Below, piece after piece: positions 47,297-56,415 of a stretch of DNA of 64,000 nt; positions within the stretch are counted from its first letter, which is position 1, and the number at the start of each line of letters is the position of its first letter. The position numbers were made by a program, and so were the translations under genes. A model generated the notes under the pieces. That model had not been told where the DNA came from. It searched no databases and saw only the letters and a program-made list of their open reading frames with translations. The DNA lies in assembly GCA_963822215.1 (NCBI GenBank), contig CAWGGX010000008.1, positions 124,001 through 188,000 of the forward strand, written 5' to 3'. This DNA comes from Roseiarcus sp963822215. GTDB lineage: Bacteria; Pseudomonadota; Alphaproteobacteria; Rhizobiales; Beijerinckiaceae.

Positions 47297-47497
47297 ATGT
47301 TCTCTCCGTTCGCGTCGCCTCGAGGCGCATGGCGATCCCGCCCACGCTGTCCAACGCAGACTCAGATTGGACGACGATTTTGCCTTTCCCGAGACGGCAA
47401 GGGCCGCCGGTCGAGCAATGACCGAATGTCACGGGCTCGCCGACGTCGCCCGCTCTGGCGTCTCGCGGACGGCTCGTTTCGCTCGTTCGGGCCGCCC

Positions 47498-48652
47498 ATG
47501 ACCCGGTCGGCCCGCTTGCGCGCCATCGTGGCGTCTCTCCGAGCCAAGGCGCGCGCCCTCGGCTTCGAGGCGTGCGGGGTGACGTCTGCCGATCCGCCCC
47601 CGGAAATGCGCGAGCGCCTCGCCGCCTGGCTCGCCGAGGGGGCCGAGGGCGACATGGCGTGGATGGCGGACACGTTCGCGCGGCGGACCGATCCGCGGGC
47701 GCTGATGCAAAACGCCAAAAGCCTCGTCATGCTTGGCCTGAACTACGGCCCCGGAGACGATCCGCGCGCAACGCTGGCGCTGAAGGGCTGCGGCGCAATC
47801 TCGGTCTATGCGCGCAACCGCGACTACCACGACGTGGTCAAAGGCAAGCTGAAAGAGCTCGCGGCATGGCTCGTCGCAGCGGCGCGGCCGGAAAAAGCGG
47901 ACGTCAAGGTGTTCGTCGACACGGCGCCCTTGATGGAAAAGCCGCTCGCGGCGCTAGCCGGGATCGGCTGGCAGGGCAAGCACACGAACCTCGTCTCGCG
48001 CGATGTCGGCTCGTGGCTGTTCCTCGGCGCGATCCTCACCGACCTCGATCTTGAGCCGGACGCGCCGGAGACCGATCATTGCGGAACTTGCCGCGCTTGT
48101 CTCGACGCCTGCCCAACGGGGGCCTTTCCGGCGCCGTACCGGCTCGACGCGCGGCGCTGCGTCTCCTACCTCACGATCGAGCACAAGGGTCCGATCCCGC
48201 GGGCTTTGAGACCGGCGATCGGCAACCGGATCTACGGCTGCGACGATTGCCTCGCCGTCTGCCCCTGGAACAAGTTTGCCACCATCGGGCGCGAGGCCAA
48301 GCTCGCCGCCCGAGACGACTTGAATGCGCCGCCGCTCGGCGAGCTGGCGCGGCTCGACGATGCCGCGTTCCGGGCCCGCTTCGCCGGCTCGCCGATCAAA
48401 CGGATCGGGCGCGCCCGCTTCCTGCGCAACGTCCTTGTTGCGATCGCCAATGCGGGCGACGCCGCGCTCGTTGACGCCGCGCTAAACCTGCTCGCCGACC
48501 ACGAGCCGCTTGTTCGCGGCGCCGCCGTGTGGGCGCTTGCGCGGACGCTTGCGGAAAAAGACTTCGCCGCGCTTGCCGCCGCGGCGGAGGAAGAATCAGA
48601 CCCGCAGGTCGCCGCCGAGTGGCTTGCCGCCCTCGGCGCGCGTGACCCGTGA
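47498..48652 (+). CDS. queG: Epoxyqueuosine reductase
   Basis: The 384-residue protein has the cobalamin-binding domain (GIGWQGKHTNLVSRDVGSWLFLGAILTDL) and two 4Fe-4S motifs, CGTCRACLDACP (near residue 194) and CDDCLAVCPW (near 248). A C-terminal HEAT-like tail (ANAGDAALVDAALNLLADHEPLVRGAAVWAL) follows. It makes the last step of queuosine in tRNA. Start ATG 47498. Confidence 0.95.
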   Translation: MTRSARLRAIVASLRAKARALGFEACGVTSADPPPEMRERLAAWLAEGAEGDMAWMADTFARRTDPRALMQNAKSLVMLGLNYGPGDDPRATLALKGCGAISVYARNRDYHDVVKGKLKELAAWLVAAARPEKADVKVFVDTAPLMEKPLAALAGIGWQGKHTNLVSRDVGSWLFLGAILTDLDLEPDAPETDHCGTCRACLDACPTGAFPAPYRLDARRCVSYLTIEHKGPIPRALRPAIGNRIYGCDDCLAVCPWNKFATIGREAKLAARDDLNAPPLGELARLDDAAFRARFAGSPIKRIGRARFLRNVLVAIANAGDAALVDAALNLLADHEPLVRGAAVWALARTLAEKDFAALAAAAEEESDPQVAAEWLAALGARDP

Positions 48653-48691
48653 TCGTCCCTCTCCCTTCGTTCGGCCCTTAAGTCCGCCGCC

Positions 48692-48880
48692 TCAATGTGT
48701 TGCGGTCGCCTCGGCCTCGTGCCTCAGCCGTTCGATCTGGTCCTTGAGATGCAGTTTTTTGACTTTCAGTTCGTGAACCTTGGTGTCGTCAGCCGCCGGA
48801 TGACTTTCTTCGGCGAGGATCGCTTCTTCAATCGCCTGATGACGGCGCACCAGCTCGTTGAGATGCGAGTCGATCGACAT
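48692..48880 (-). CDS. YdcH/DUF465 small coiled-coil protein
   Basis: 62 residues: SIDSHLNELVRRHQAIEEAI...KVHELKVKKLHLKDQIERLR, the usual DUF465 helical hairpin. ATG 48880 has GGAG seven bases upstream. Function unknown. A second member lies at 49174 in the opposite direction. Confidence 0.9.
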   Translation of the reverse strand: MSIDSHLNELVRRHQAIEEAILAEESHPAADDTKVHELKVKKLHLKDQIERLRHEAEATATH

Positions 48881-49173
48881 GGAACTGCTCCGTATCACCC
48901 TAAACGACGAAAGTGTGACACATCGGACAGCGCGCGCAAGCGGCAAAATGGCGCATTGACCGCAAATTCGGGTCCGGGGCAGCCGGCGCTCCACTGGAAT
49001 TTTCACGGCCGCACGTCGGCGGTTCCGGTCGCCGGAACAGGCGTATTCGAGACGTGCGGCGCGGCGAGGCGGAGCGGCGCCGAAAGCCTTGCCTCCGCCG
49101 GTCGGCGCGCCCATAGTCGGTTCGCCCGCAACGCGCGCTGAGGGCGTCATCGGGTCGGTCGCTTGGTGGGACG

Positions 49174-49395
49174 ATGGAAAAGGAGTTGACGGAGGAGGAG
49201 CGCGCCCTGCTTAAGGCTCAGATCGAGCGGCTGCGCCAGGAGCACCGCGATCTCGACGCGGCGATCGAGGCGCTAAGCGAGGCCGGCGGGGCCGCCGATC
49301 GGCTGCAATTGCAGCGCCTCAAGAAGCGAAAGCTGTTACTGCGCGATAAGCTTGTCCTGCTCGAGGACCAGTTGACGCCTGACATCATCGCCTGA
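49174..49395 (+). CDS. YdcH/DUF465-like small coiled-coil protein
   Basis: 73 residues, acidic start (MEKELTEEERALLKAQIERLRQEHRDLDAAIEAL) and a second basic helix (LQRLKKRKLLLRDKLVLLED), the same helical-hairpin layout as the protein at 48692. It lies 10 bases before chaB on the same strand. Confidence 0.85.
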   Translation: MEKELTEEERALLKAQIERLRQEHRDLDAAIEALSEAGGAADRLQLQRLKKRKLLLRDKLVLLEDQLTPDIIA

Positions 49396-49405
49396 TTGGA
49401 TTCCG

Positions 49406-49615
49406 ATGCCCTATCGGGTCAACGACGATCTGCCGCCTTCCGTCCGGGATCATCTGCCGGAACACGCGCAGGACATCTTTCGCGATGCGTTCAACGCGGC
49501 CTACGCCGCGCATGCCGGCGATCCCCGTCAAGAGGAGGCGGCGTTCCGGATCGCCTGGGCCGCGGTGAAGCGGTCGTACCGGAAGATCGGCGACCAATGG
49601 GTCGAGAAGCCTTGA
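49406..49615 (+). CDS. chaB: ChaB-family protein
   Basis: The 69-residue protein has the ChaB pattern: MPYRVNDDLPPSVRDHLPEHAQDIFRDAFNAAYAAH and AFRIAWAAVKRSYRKIGDQWVEK. In E. coli ChaB is linked to the ChaA cation antiporter; its role is poorly known. It follows the DUF465 gene closely. Confidence 0.92.
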   Translation: MPYRVNDDLPPSVRDHLPEHAQDIFRDAFNAAYAAHAGDPRQEEAAFRIAWAAVKRSYRKIGDQWVEKP

Positions 49616-49730
49616 CCCGCGACGCCTAAACTTCGCCTCGCCCAATAGGCTAAAGCATGTACGCATCTCGGCGATGCGCCCACGCGGGCCGCTTCCCGAG
49701 GCTTGGACGCCCGCCCCTCTTGGCGGATGC

Positions 49731-49777
49731 CCCATAGCCCGTCGCCCAACGGGCGTCCTGGCGGACGCCCTATGGTG
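49731..49777. repeat. Short palindromic repeat, also at 59220-59260
   Basis: CCCATAGCCCGTCG...ACGGGCGTC...GGACGCCCTATGG forms nested hairpins; the same core (AGCCCGTCG, ACGGGCGTC, GACGCCCTATGG) lies between the di-heme and FG-GAP genes. The rest of 49616-50012 has no gene but three spaced TTTCAATT(T)CC motifs near 49830-49895. Confidence 0.7.
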
Positions 49778-50012
49778 GGCCCGAGCCCGGCCGCGCGGTT
49801 TCAGATTCCTTCAAGCGGCTTCCGAAAGCTTCAATTTCTTTCCGCAGCGGACTCCAAAGCTTTCAATTTCCTTCCAAAAATTTCAATTCCTGTCCCGGAA
49901 TCGACTGTCTCCCTTGGGAATCCGTTTTCATTTGCGACGCAGGCCAGTCGACCGCCCCCGGCAATTGGCCCGGCGCGCTCGCGAACTCGTGGCGGCGTGC
50001 TAGAACGCCGCG

Positions 50013-51425
50013 ATGACCCCCAAGAAAATCGACGCGGGCGTTCTTCGAGTCGCCTACGAGGAGCAAGGCTTTGCGGACGGCTGGCCGTGCATTCTGGGGC
50101 ACGGCTTTCCTTACGACGTCCACGCCTATGCCGGGGTCGCCGCACTCCTCGCCGAAGCCGGGGCGCGCGTGATCGTTCCGTGGCTGCGCGGATTCGGGCC
50201 GACCCGGTTCCTGTCGTCCGCCGCGCCGCGCTCGGGCGAGCAGGCCGCGCTCGGCGCCGATATTCTGGCGCTCATGGACGCGCTCGGGATCGAACGCGCT
50301 GTGCTCGCCGGCTACGACTGGGGCGGACGGGCGGCCTGCGTCGTCTCGGCCTTATGGCCGGACCGCGCCGTCGCGCTCGTTTCGGGCAATTCCTACAATA
50401 TCCAAAACATCGCCCGGGCGATGCAGCCGGCGACCCCGGCCGAGGAGGCCGCGCTCTGGTACCAGTATTACTTCCACAGCGAGCGCGGGCGGATCGGCCT
50501 CGCCAAGGACCGGCGCGGGATCGCGCGGCTCCTGTGGCGGATGTGGTCGCCGACCTGGACGTTCGACGAGGCGACCTTCGAGCGCACGGCCGAAGCCTTT
50601 TATGCGCCCGACTTCGTCGACGTCGTCATTCATTCGTATCGCCATCGCTTCGGGCTTGCGCCCGGCGACCCGGGTTACGCCGACATCGAGCGCCGTCTCG
50701 CCACGCAGCCCCCAATCCGCGTTCCGGCGATCACCGTGGACGGCGCCCGCGACGGGGTGAATGTCGGCACGGCGCATCACGCGCGGAAATTCCTCGGCGC
50801 CCATCAGCATCGCGTGCTCGCGGACACGGGGCACAACCTTCCCCAGGAGCGGCCCCACGATTTCGCGGGGGCGGTCCTCGACGCGCGGGCGATGGCGCTC
50901 GCCGGCGGCGCCGCGCCGCTCGACATCCGCGACGCCCGCGCCGACGAGTTCGAGGCGGTGGGGCAGATGATGATCGCGGTCTATTTGGGGCTCGAGGGTT
51001 TCCCGAGGCCGGAATCGCAGCCTGACTATTACCAGTTGCTGGCGCATATCGGCGATCAGACCGCAAAGCCGCACGCGCGGCTCCTGGTCGCTCTCGAAAA
51101 AGGCCGAATCGTCGGCGCGGTCGTCTTTTATGCCGACATGGCCGGGTACGGCTCGGGCGGAACGGCGACTGCGGAGAAGGACGCCGCCGGCTTCCGCTTT
51201 CTCGTCGCCGATCCGGCCGCGCGCGGCCGCGGCGTCGCGACAGCGCTCATCGAAACCTGCATCGAGACCGCGAGGGCGGCCGGCCGACGCTCCCTCGTCA
51301 TCCACTCGACCGACGCCATGAAGACCGCCCGCGCCATCTACGTTGCGCGCGGGTTCGAGCGCGCCCCGGACCTGGACTTTGTCCAGGGATCCATGCCGGT
51401 CTATGGGTTCCGCCTGTCGCTTTAG
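50013..51425 (+). CDS. Alpha/beta-hydrolase fused to a GNAT acetyltransferase
   Basis: 470 residues in two domains. Residues 1-300 are an alpha/beta hydrolase with the oxyanion region GHGFPYDVHAY and nucleophile elbow GYDWGG. An aspartate nucleophile (about residue 102), as in epoxide hydrolases and dehalogenases, and a late His in DTGHNLPQERP complete the likely triad. Residues 302-470 are a GNAT domain (LDIRDARADEFEAVGQMM, acetyl-CoA loop ARGRGVATALIETCIETA). The join is in frame with no stop or start, so it is a true fusion. Substrates unknown. Confidence 0.85.
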   Translation: MTPKKIDAGVLRVAYEEQGFADGWPCILGHGFPYDVHAYAGVAALLAEAGARVIVPWLRGFGPTRFLSSAAPRSGEQAALGADILALMDALGIERAVLAGYDWGGRAACVVSALWPDRAVALVSGNSYNIQNIARAMQPATPAEEAALWYQYYFHSERGRIGLAKDRRGIARLLWRMWSPTWTFDEATFERTAEAFYAPDFVDVVIHSYRHRFGLAPGDPGYADIERRLATQPPIRVPAITVDGARDGVNVGTAHHARKFLGAHQHRVLADTGHNLPQERPHDFAGAVLDARAMALAGGAAPLDIRDARADEFEAVGQMMIAVYLGLEGFPRPESQPDYYQLLAHIGDQTAKPHARLLVALEKGRIVGAVVFYADMAGYGSGGTATAEKDAAGFRFLVADPAARGRGVATALIETCIETARAAGRRSLVIHSTDAMKTARAIYVARGFERAPDLDFVQGSMPVYGFRLSL

Positions 51426-51610
51426 AGCCGGATGCGGTTCGATCGCGTCCAGTTCCTGCTCTTTTGAAAAACGACCGTCGCGAGCGGCTGGTGTGGTCGC
51501 CCTTGCTTCACAAAGCATCGCCGCCGCAATTGTCGAATGGTTCTCGGGCTTTGTTGGAACCAAAACTGATTCAGAACGCTTGTTAGGTGCATGTCGATCC
51601 GGCTCTCACA

Positions 51611-52900
51611 ATGAACGCGCCCCCAACTGAGGTCGTCAAACAATCGACGTGGCCGCGTTTGCGGGACGTGATGGGGCCAGGACTGATCACTGGCGCGTCG
51701 GACGACGACCCGAGCGGCATCGCCACCTATTCTCAGGCCGGCGCCCAATTCGGCTACGGCGTCGGATGGACGCTGCTGCTCACGTATCCGCTGATGTGCG
51801 CGATCCAGTTGATCAGCGCCGAAGTGGGGCGGGTCACCGGCCGGGGGCTCGCTGGAAATCTTCGCCGGCACTATCCGGCATGGCTACTCTATCCGCTTGT
51901 CGGCCTGCTCGTCGTCGCCAACACGATCAATCTCGGCGCCGATCTCGGCGCGATGGCGGCGGCGCTTCACCTACTCGTTGCCGGCCCGATCCTGCTTTAC
52001 ATAGCCGCTTTCGCGATCGTGACCGTCCTCGCCGAAGTGTTCATGACATACGCGCGATACGCTTCGGTGTTGCGGTGGCTCACGCTCTCGCTGTTCGCGT
52101 ATGTCGGGACAGTCTTCGTGGTCGGCGTCCCGTGGGCGATTGTGGCGAAGAACCTCGTCCTGCCGCATATCAGCCTGGATGGCGGTTACCTCACCGTGAT
52201 TGTTGCCGTGTTCGGTACGACCATCAGCCCCTATCTCTTCTTCTGGCAAGCCGGCGAGGAGGTCGAGAACGAAAAGGAGGACCCGACCGCCAAGCCCCTG
52301 ATCAGAGCGCCAGAGCAAGCGCCGGTCGAGATGGCTCGGATGCAGATCGATACGCTGGTCGGTATGGGGTTCTCCAACATCATCGCGCTCTTCATTATGC
52401 TCACGACCGCGGCGACGCTGAACGCGCACGGCGTCACCGACATTCAAACCTCATCTCAGGCCGCCGAGGCGCTGCGGCCGATCGCCGGCCGGTTCGCCTT
52501 CACGGTGTTCGCGCTCGGCGTCATCGGAACCGGCCTGCTTGCGGTCCCGGTGCTGGCCGGGAGCGCGGCCTACGCTGTGGGCGAGGCCTTGGGGTGGCGG
52601 GTGGGTTTGGCGGAGCGCCCGGGACGCGCGCCAGCCTTCTACGGCGCGATCGCCCTGGCGACCCTGGTCGGCGCGATCCTCAACTTCACGCCGCTGGATC
52701 CGATCAAAGCCCTGTTCTGGAGCGCCGTCATCAATGGCGTGACCGCGGTTCCCATCATGGTCATGATTATGCTGATGGCCTCGCGAAAGACGGTGATGGG
52801 CGCGTTCGCTTTGCGGCCGCTCCTCAAGATTGTTGGGTGGCTCGCCAGCGCCGCGATGGCGATCGCCGCGATTGGCATGTTCGCGACGTGGGGCGCTTAA
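51611..52900 (+). CDS. Nramp-related metal transporter
   Basis: About 429 residues with 11-12 membrane helices. The N-terminal GPGLITGASDDDPSGIATYSQAGAQFGYG replaces the canonical Nramp DPGN helix-1 motif, and TTISPYLFFWQAGEEVEN stands where classical members have the metal-binding MPH. It therefore belongs to the divergent Nramp-related group, whose substrate differs (Mg2+ in one characterised branch). ATG 51611 chosen; an upstream GTG at 51587 is possible. Confidence 0.85.
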   Translation: MNAPPTEVVKQSTWPRLRDVMGPGLITGASDDDPSGIATYSQAGAQFGYGVGWTLLLTYPLMCAIQLISAEVGRVTGRGLAGNLRRHYPAWLLYPLVGLLVVANTINLGADLGAMAAALHLLVAGPILLYIAAFAIVTVLAEVFMTYARYASVLRWLTLSLFAYVGTVFVVGVPWAIVAKNLVLPHISLDGGYLTVIVAVFGTTISPYLFFWQAGEEVENEKEDPTAKPLIRAPEQAPVEMARMQIDTLVGMGFSNIIALFIMLTTAATLNAHGVTDIQTSSQAAEALRPIAGRFAFTVFALGVIGTGLLAVPVLAGSAAYAVGEALGWRVGLAERPGRAPAFYGAIALATLVGAILNFTPLDPIKALFWSAVINGVTAVPIMVMIMLMASRKTVMGAFALRPLLKIVGWLASAAMAIAAIGMFATWGA

Positions 52901-52942
52901 CGGCCCTCCACCGAAGCCCGTCGCACGGCGGCCAGAGCCGAG

Positions 52943-53728
52943 TCAGCTCTGCATGGCCCCCGGGCCCGGGATCGCGCCCGGCGGACATTTGCCGAGGATG
53001 ATCATGCCCAGGGCTTCGTCCTTGGTCATGTCCTGCACGCGGCCCGAGCCGACGATTTGCCCGTTCTTCATCACGGTCAGGCGGTCGGCGAGGTCGAACA
53101 CGTCATGAATGTCGTGGCTGATCAGAAAGATGCCGATCCCGTCGGCTTTGAGCTGCTTGACGAGTTCGCCGACCTGCGCGGTCTCGGCTGGGCCGAGCGC
53201 CGCGGTCGGCTCGTCCATGATCAGGATTCTCGCGTTGAAATGGATCGCCCGCGCGATGGCGACCGACTGGCGCTGACCGCCGGAGAGGGCGACCACGGGC
53301 TCCTTGAAACGGCGAAAGTTGGGGTTGAGCCGCCCCATCACCTTGCGCGCCTCGGCCTCCATCGAGGCGTCGTCGAGCGTCCCCCACCGGGTCAGCAGTT
53401 CGCGGCCGAGGTAAAGGTTGGACGCGGCGTCGACGTTGTCGGCGAGCGCGAGCGCCTGATAGACGGTCTCGATTCCATAGTTCTTGGCGTCGCGTGGGTT
53501 GTTGATGTGCGCCTCTTCGCCGTTGACGAAGATCTGCCCGGCGTCGCGTTTGTAGGCGCCGCTCAGGACCTTGATCAGGCACGACTTGCCGGCGCCGTTG
53601 TGGCCGAGAAGGCCCACGACCTCGCCGGGATAGAGGTCGATATAGGCGTGGTCGACGGCCTTCACGCCGCCGAAGGCGAGCGAAATGTCCTTCATTTCGA
53701 CGAGAGGGGTGAGGACTTGCGCGTCCAT
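52943..53728 (-). CDS. xylG: Xylose-type sugar ABC transporter ATP-binding protein
   Basis: The 261-residue ATPase has Walker A GHNGAGKS, signature LSGGQRQSVAIARAI, Walker B ILIMDEPTAALGP and H-loop ISHDIHDVF. Unlike E. coli XylG it has one, not two, ATPase halves, as in many alphaproteobacterial xylose/fructose importers. It starts 4 bases after the permease stop. Last of xylF-xylH-xylG. Confidence 0.88.
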   Translation of the reverse strand: MDAQVLTPLVEMKDISLAFGGVKAVDHAYIDLYPGEVVGLLGHNGAGKSCLIKVLSGAYKRDAGQIFVNGEEAHINNPRDAKNYGIETVYQALALADNVDAASNLYLGRELLTRWGTLDDASMEAEARKVMGRLNPNFRRFKEPVVALSGGQRQSVAIARAIHFNARILIMDEPTAALGPAETAQVGELVKQLKADGIGIFLISHDIHDVFDLADRLTVMKNGQIVGSGRVQDMTKDEALGMIILGKCPPGAIPGPGAMQS

Positions 53729-53732
53729 GGAC

Positions 53733-55059
53733 TTATCCCTTCGCGGTTCTTCGGCGATAGAAGGTGTCGATGCCGACCGCGCCGACCAGCACCAGGCCGA
53801 CCACCATCTGCTGGAACGCCGAGTCGAAGCCGAGCAGCACCATGCCGGACTGCAGCGACTGAATGACCAAAGCGCCGATCAACGCGCCGTAGATGGTTCC
53901 GACGCCGCCAGCAAGCGACGTGCCGCCGATCACCGCCGCGGCGATCGTATAGAGCTCGTCGAGCTGGCCAAGCACGTTGGTCGCCGAATTCGAGCCGCGC
54001 CGAGTCGATGCAGGCAGCGACCGCGGCAAGCATGCCCATCAGGCCGAAAACCATCACGGTGATCCGCTTGGTGTTGATGCCTGCGAGTTCGGCGGCTTCC
54101 GGATTGCCGCCCGTCGCGTAGACATAGCGGCCGAATTGCGTGCGCCGGGCGATGAACGTCATCACAAAGCCGATCGCCAGAGCGATCAGCACCGGGATCG
54201 CCCAGCCCGTCGAAATGACCAGCCCGCCGTCCGGGACGGGGATGTGATTGGCCTCGGCCCAGGCCGCCGCGACCCGCTCTGGCCAGGGATAGGCGTTGAC
54301 GATCATGGTCGCGCCGAGAACGATCAGGCAGCCAACGACGGCAATGAGATATTCCGCCCACATCGGCCGCTGCGGAAAGCGGAACCTGGCCCGCCGCTGC
54401 CGCCCGGAGTAGAGGCTGAAGACGATGCCCACGCACGCAAGCACGGCGATCGCCCAGCTCGCGGTCGCCCCGATCGAGCCGTGTGCTCCGCCGCCCATTA
54501 GCGCGAAACGTTCGTCGAGCGGCGCGATGGTCTGGCCGGTCGTCACCAACCAGGCGGCGCCGCGCCAGAACAGTTGACCGCCCAGCGTCACGATGAAGGC
54601 GGGGATCCCGACATAGGCGACCAGCGAGCCGTGAAGGGCGCCGATCGCAGCGCCGATGATCAGCGCGAGAAGGACGGCCAGGATCCAGATCGCTGGATTG
54701 TCGAAGCCGAGATACACAGGGAAGACGCGAACCTGCGCGACGCCGATGATCGTCGAGACGAAGCCGATGATCGAGCCGACCGAGAGATCGATGTGGCGCA
54801 TCACGATGACGAGCACCATGCCGGTTCCCATGATGGCGATCGAGGACGTCTGGACGCTGAGGTTCCAGAGATTGCGCGGGGTGAGGAACAGGCCCTCCCC
54901 GGTCTGAATCTGCGTGTAGACGTTGAACCCGAACCAGATCAGCGCCAGCGCGAAGATCATGCCGAGCATGCGAGTATCAACCTCGGTCGCTCGAAGCAGA
55001 CGGCGAATCGCCGGTTCGTCAGGGGCGGCGCTGGACGCGCCGGGCACTGCGGAGGTCAT
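53733..55059 (-). CDS. xylH: Xylose-type sugar ABC transporter permease (one-base frameshift)
   Basis: The first frame gives an XylH-type permease (TSSIAIMGTGMVLVIVMRHIDLSVGSI, GSLVAYVGIPAFIVTLGG, RRTQFGRYVYATGGNPEAAELAGI) and runs to AACIDSARL. The rest (NSATNVLGQLDELYTIAAAVIGGTSLAGGVGTIYG, then to the end) is in the next frame. One base fewer near 53991 joins them into about 442 residues. ATG 55059 has AGGGAGAG upstream. The rest of the operon is intact, so a sequencing error is likely. Confidence 0.88.
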
Positions 55060-55127
55060 GGGCTCTCCCTGTCTTCGTCCTCTGTCGGCGCCGCAGAGCG
55101 CGGGGCGGGCGCCGGTCATTTAAGAAA

Positions 55128-55157
55128 GGCCGCGCCGCCTGAAGAAACGGCGCGGCC
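55128..55157 (-). other. Strong hairpin between xylF and xylH
   Basis: GGCCGCGCCG (55128-55137) pairs perfectly with CGGCGCGGCC (55148-55157) over a 10-base loop. On the minus strand TTTCTT follows, so it may partly terminate transcription. Expected effect: high binding-protein and lower permease/ATPase levels. Confidence 0.75.
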
Positions 55158-55191
55158 CTCGTTTTGAGCCCCTGAAAGGGCGGACTTAAGC

Positions 55192-56244
55192 TCAGTCGCA
55201 GAACTTGGTCGTTCCGGGCTTCACGCCGTTGCAAACTTCGGCCTTGGTGATCCAGCCCTTGTCCACAATGACATTGAGGTTGTCCTTGGTCACGGCGAGC
55301 GGCGTCAGCAGGATGCCGTCGACTTTCTGATGCTTCGGTCCGCCGGAAAAGGGCTTCACGCCTTCGATGTCGGCGTTCTTCTTGCCCGAGCCGAGCGCGA
55401 CCGCCGCTGCGCCGGCGGTATGGCCGAGATCACGCGCATCCTTCCAGATCGACACCGTCTGGGTGCCGAGCGCGACGCGGTTGATCGCGGCGTGGTCGCC
55501 GTCCTGTCCGGAGACCGGAACGGAGCCCGCCATGCCCTGCGCCGCGAGCGCCGCCACGGCGCCGCCCGCCATGCCGTCGTTCTCGACCACGGCCGCGTCG
55601 ACCTTGTTGTTGTTCTTGGTGAGCATCTGCTCCATGTTCTTCTGGGCGTTGTCGGGCTTCCACCCGTCGCTGTAGGACTCGCCGACGTTCTTGATCTTGC
55701 CAGCGTCCATGGCTGGCTTCAGCACTTCCTTGATTCCCGAGAAAAGGAAGTCGGCATTCGGATCGCCTTTGTCGCCCTTGATGAAGACGTAGTTGCCTGC
55801 GGGCTTGGCCTTGAGGATCTCCTTGGCCATCATTCGGCCGACGCCGACGTTGTCGAAGGTGACATAGAGCACGTTCGGGCTCTCGATCAGGCGGTCATAG
55901 GCGATGACCGGGATGCCTTCGTCGGTGGCCTTCTTGACCGCCGGCAGGATCGCCTCGTTGTCCATCGCCAGGATGACGAGGACATTGGCGCCCTTGGATA
56001 TCAGGCTTTCGACGTCGGTGAGCTGCTTGGCGGGCGAGCCCTGCGCGTCGGCCGAGATGTATTTCGCCCCGCCTTTCGCGAGCGCTTCCTTGATCGCCGC
56101 CTCGTCGGTCTTCCAGCGCTCTTCCTGGAAGTTCGACCAGGACACGCCGACCGTCAGGTCTTTCGCCGATGCGGCGAAAGACAATACGCTCGCGGAAGCT
56201 AGCAGCGCCGCCCCCATCGCCAACTTGACTGCAACTTTCATCAT
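55192..56244 (-). CDS. xylF: Xylose-type periplasmic binding protein
   Basis: The 350-residue protein has a signal peptide (ending AASA) and XylF-like segments GVSWSNFQEERWKTDEAAIKEAL, AYDRLIESPNVLYVTFDNVGVGRM and VPVSGQDGDHAAINRVALGTQTVSIWKD. It delivers D-xylose or a similar sugar to XylGH. GGAGG lies four bases before the ATG. A 6-bp dyad (GAGGAC...GTCCTC, 56268-56285) lies just upstream, a possible regulator site. Confidence 0.92.
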   Translation of the reverse strand: MMKVAVKLAMGAALLASASVLSFAASAKDLTVGVSWSNFQEERWKTDEAAIKEALAKGGAKYISADAQGSPAKQLTDVESLISKGANVLVILAMDNEAILPAVKKATDEGIPVIAYDRLIESPNVLYVTFDNVGVGRMMAKEILKAKPAGNYVFIKGDKGDPNADFLFSGIKEVLKPAMDAGKIKNVGESYSDGWKPDNAQKNMEQMLTKNNNKVDAAVVENDGMAGGAVAALAAQGMAGSVPVSGQDGDHAAINRVALGTQTVSIWKDARDLGHTAGAAAVALGSGKKNADIEGVKPFSGGPKHQKVDGILLTPLAVTKDNLNVIVDKGWITKAEVCNGVKPGTTKFCD

Positions 56245-56393
56245 TTTCCTCCACTAGAGACCCGGGCGAGGACCTCAATGTCCTCTCGAGGGCCGGTTAA
56301 AAGCTGTTGGATCGCATTCTCACCGGGCGATCGTGCGGGATGATGACACTAATCCCCCATCCCTCGCGAGCGCAACCGGCGGGCGCCGGATCT

Positions 56394-56415
56394 CGCCCTG
56401 CCGCGACGCAGGGCG
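56394..56415 (-). other. Hairpin directly after the lacI gene
   Basis: CGCCCTGC and GCAGGGCG pair over a 6-base loop right behind the stop codon. No T-run follows, so termination is unproven. Confidence 0.4.

Noticed and set aside
46490..47497. N-terminal extension of queG
   Set aside because: The open frame runs antisense to gnd; homology and start support ATG 47498.
49830..49895. Tandem repeat or operator array of TTTCAATT(T)CC
   Set aside because: Three loose copies with uneven spacing; no dyad. Too weak to call a site.
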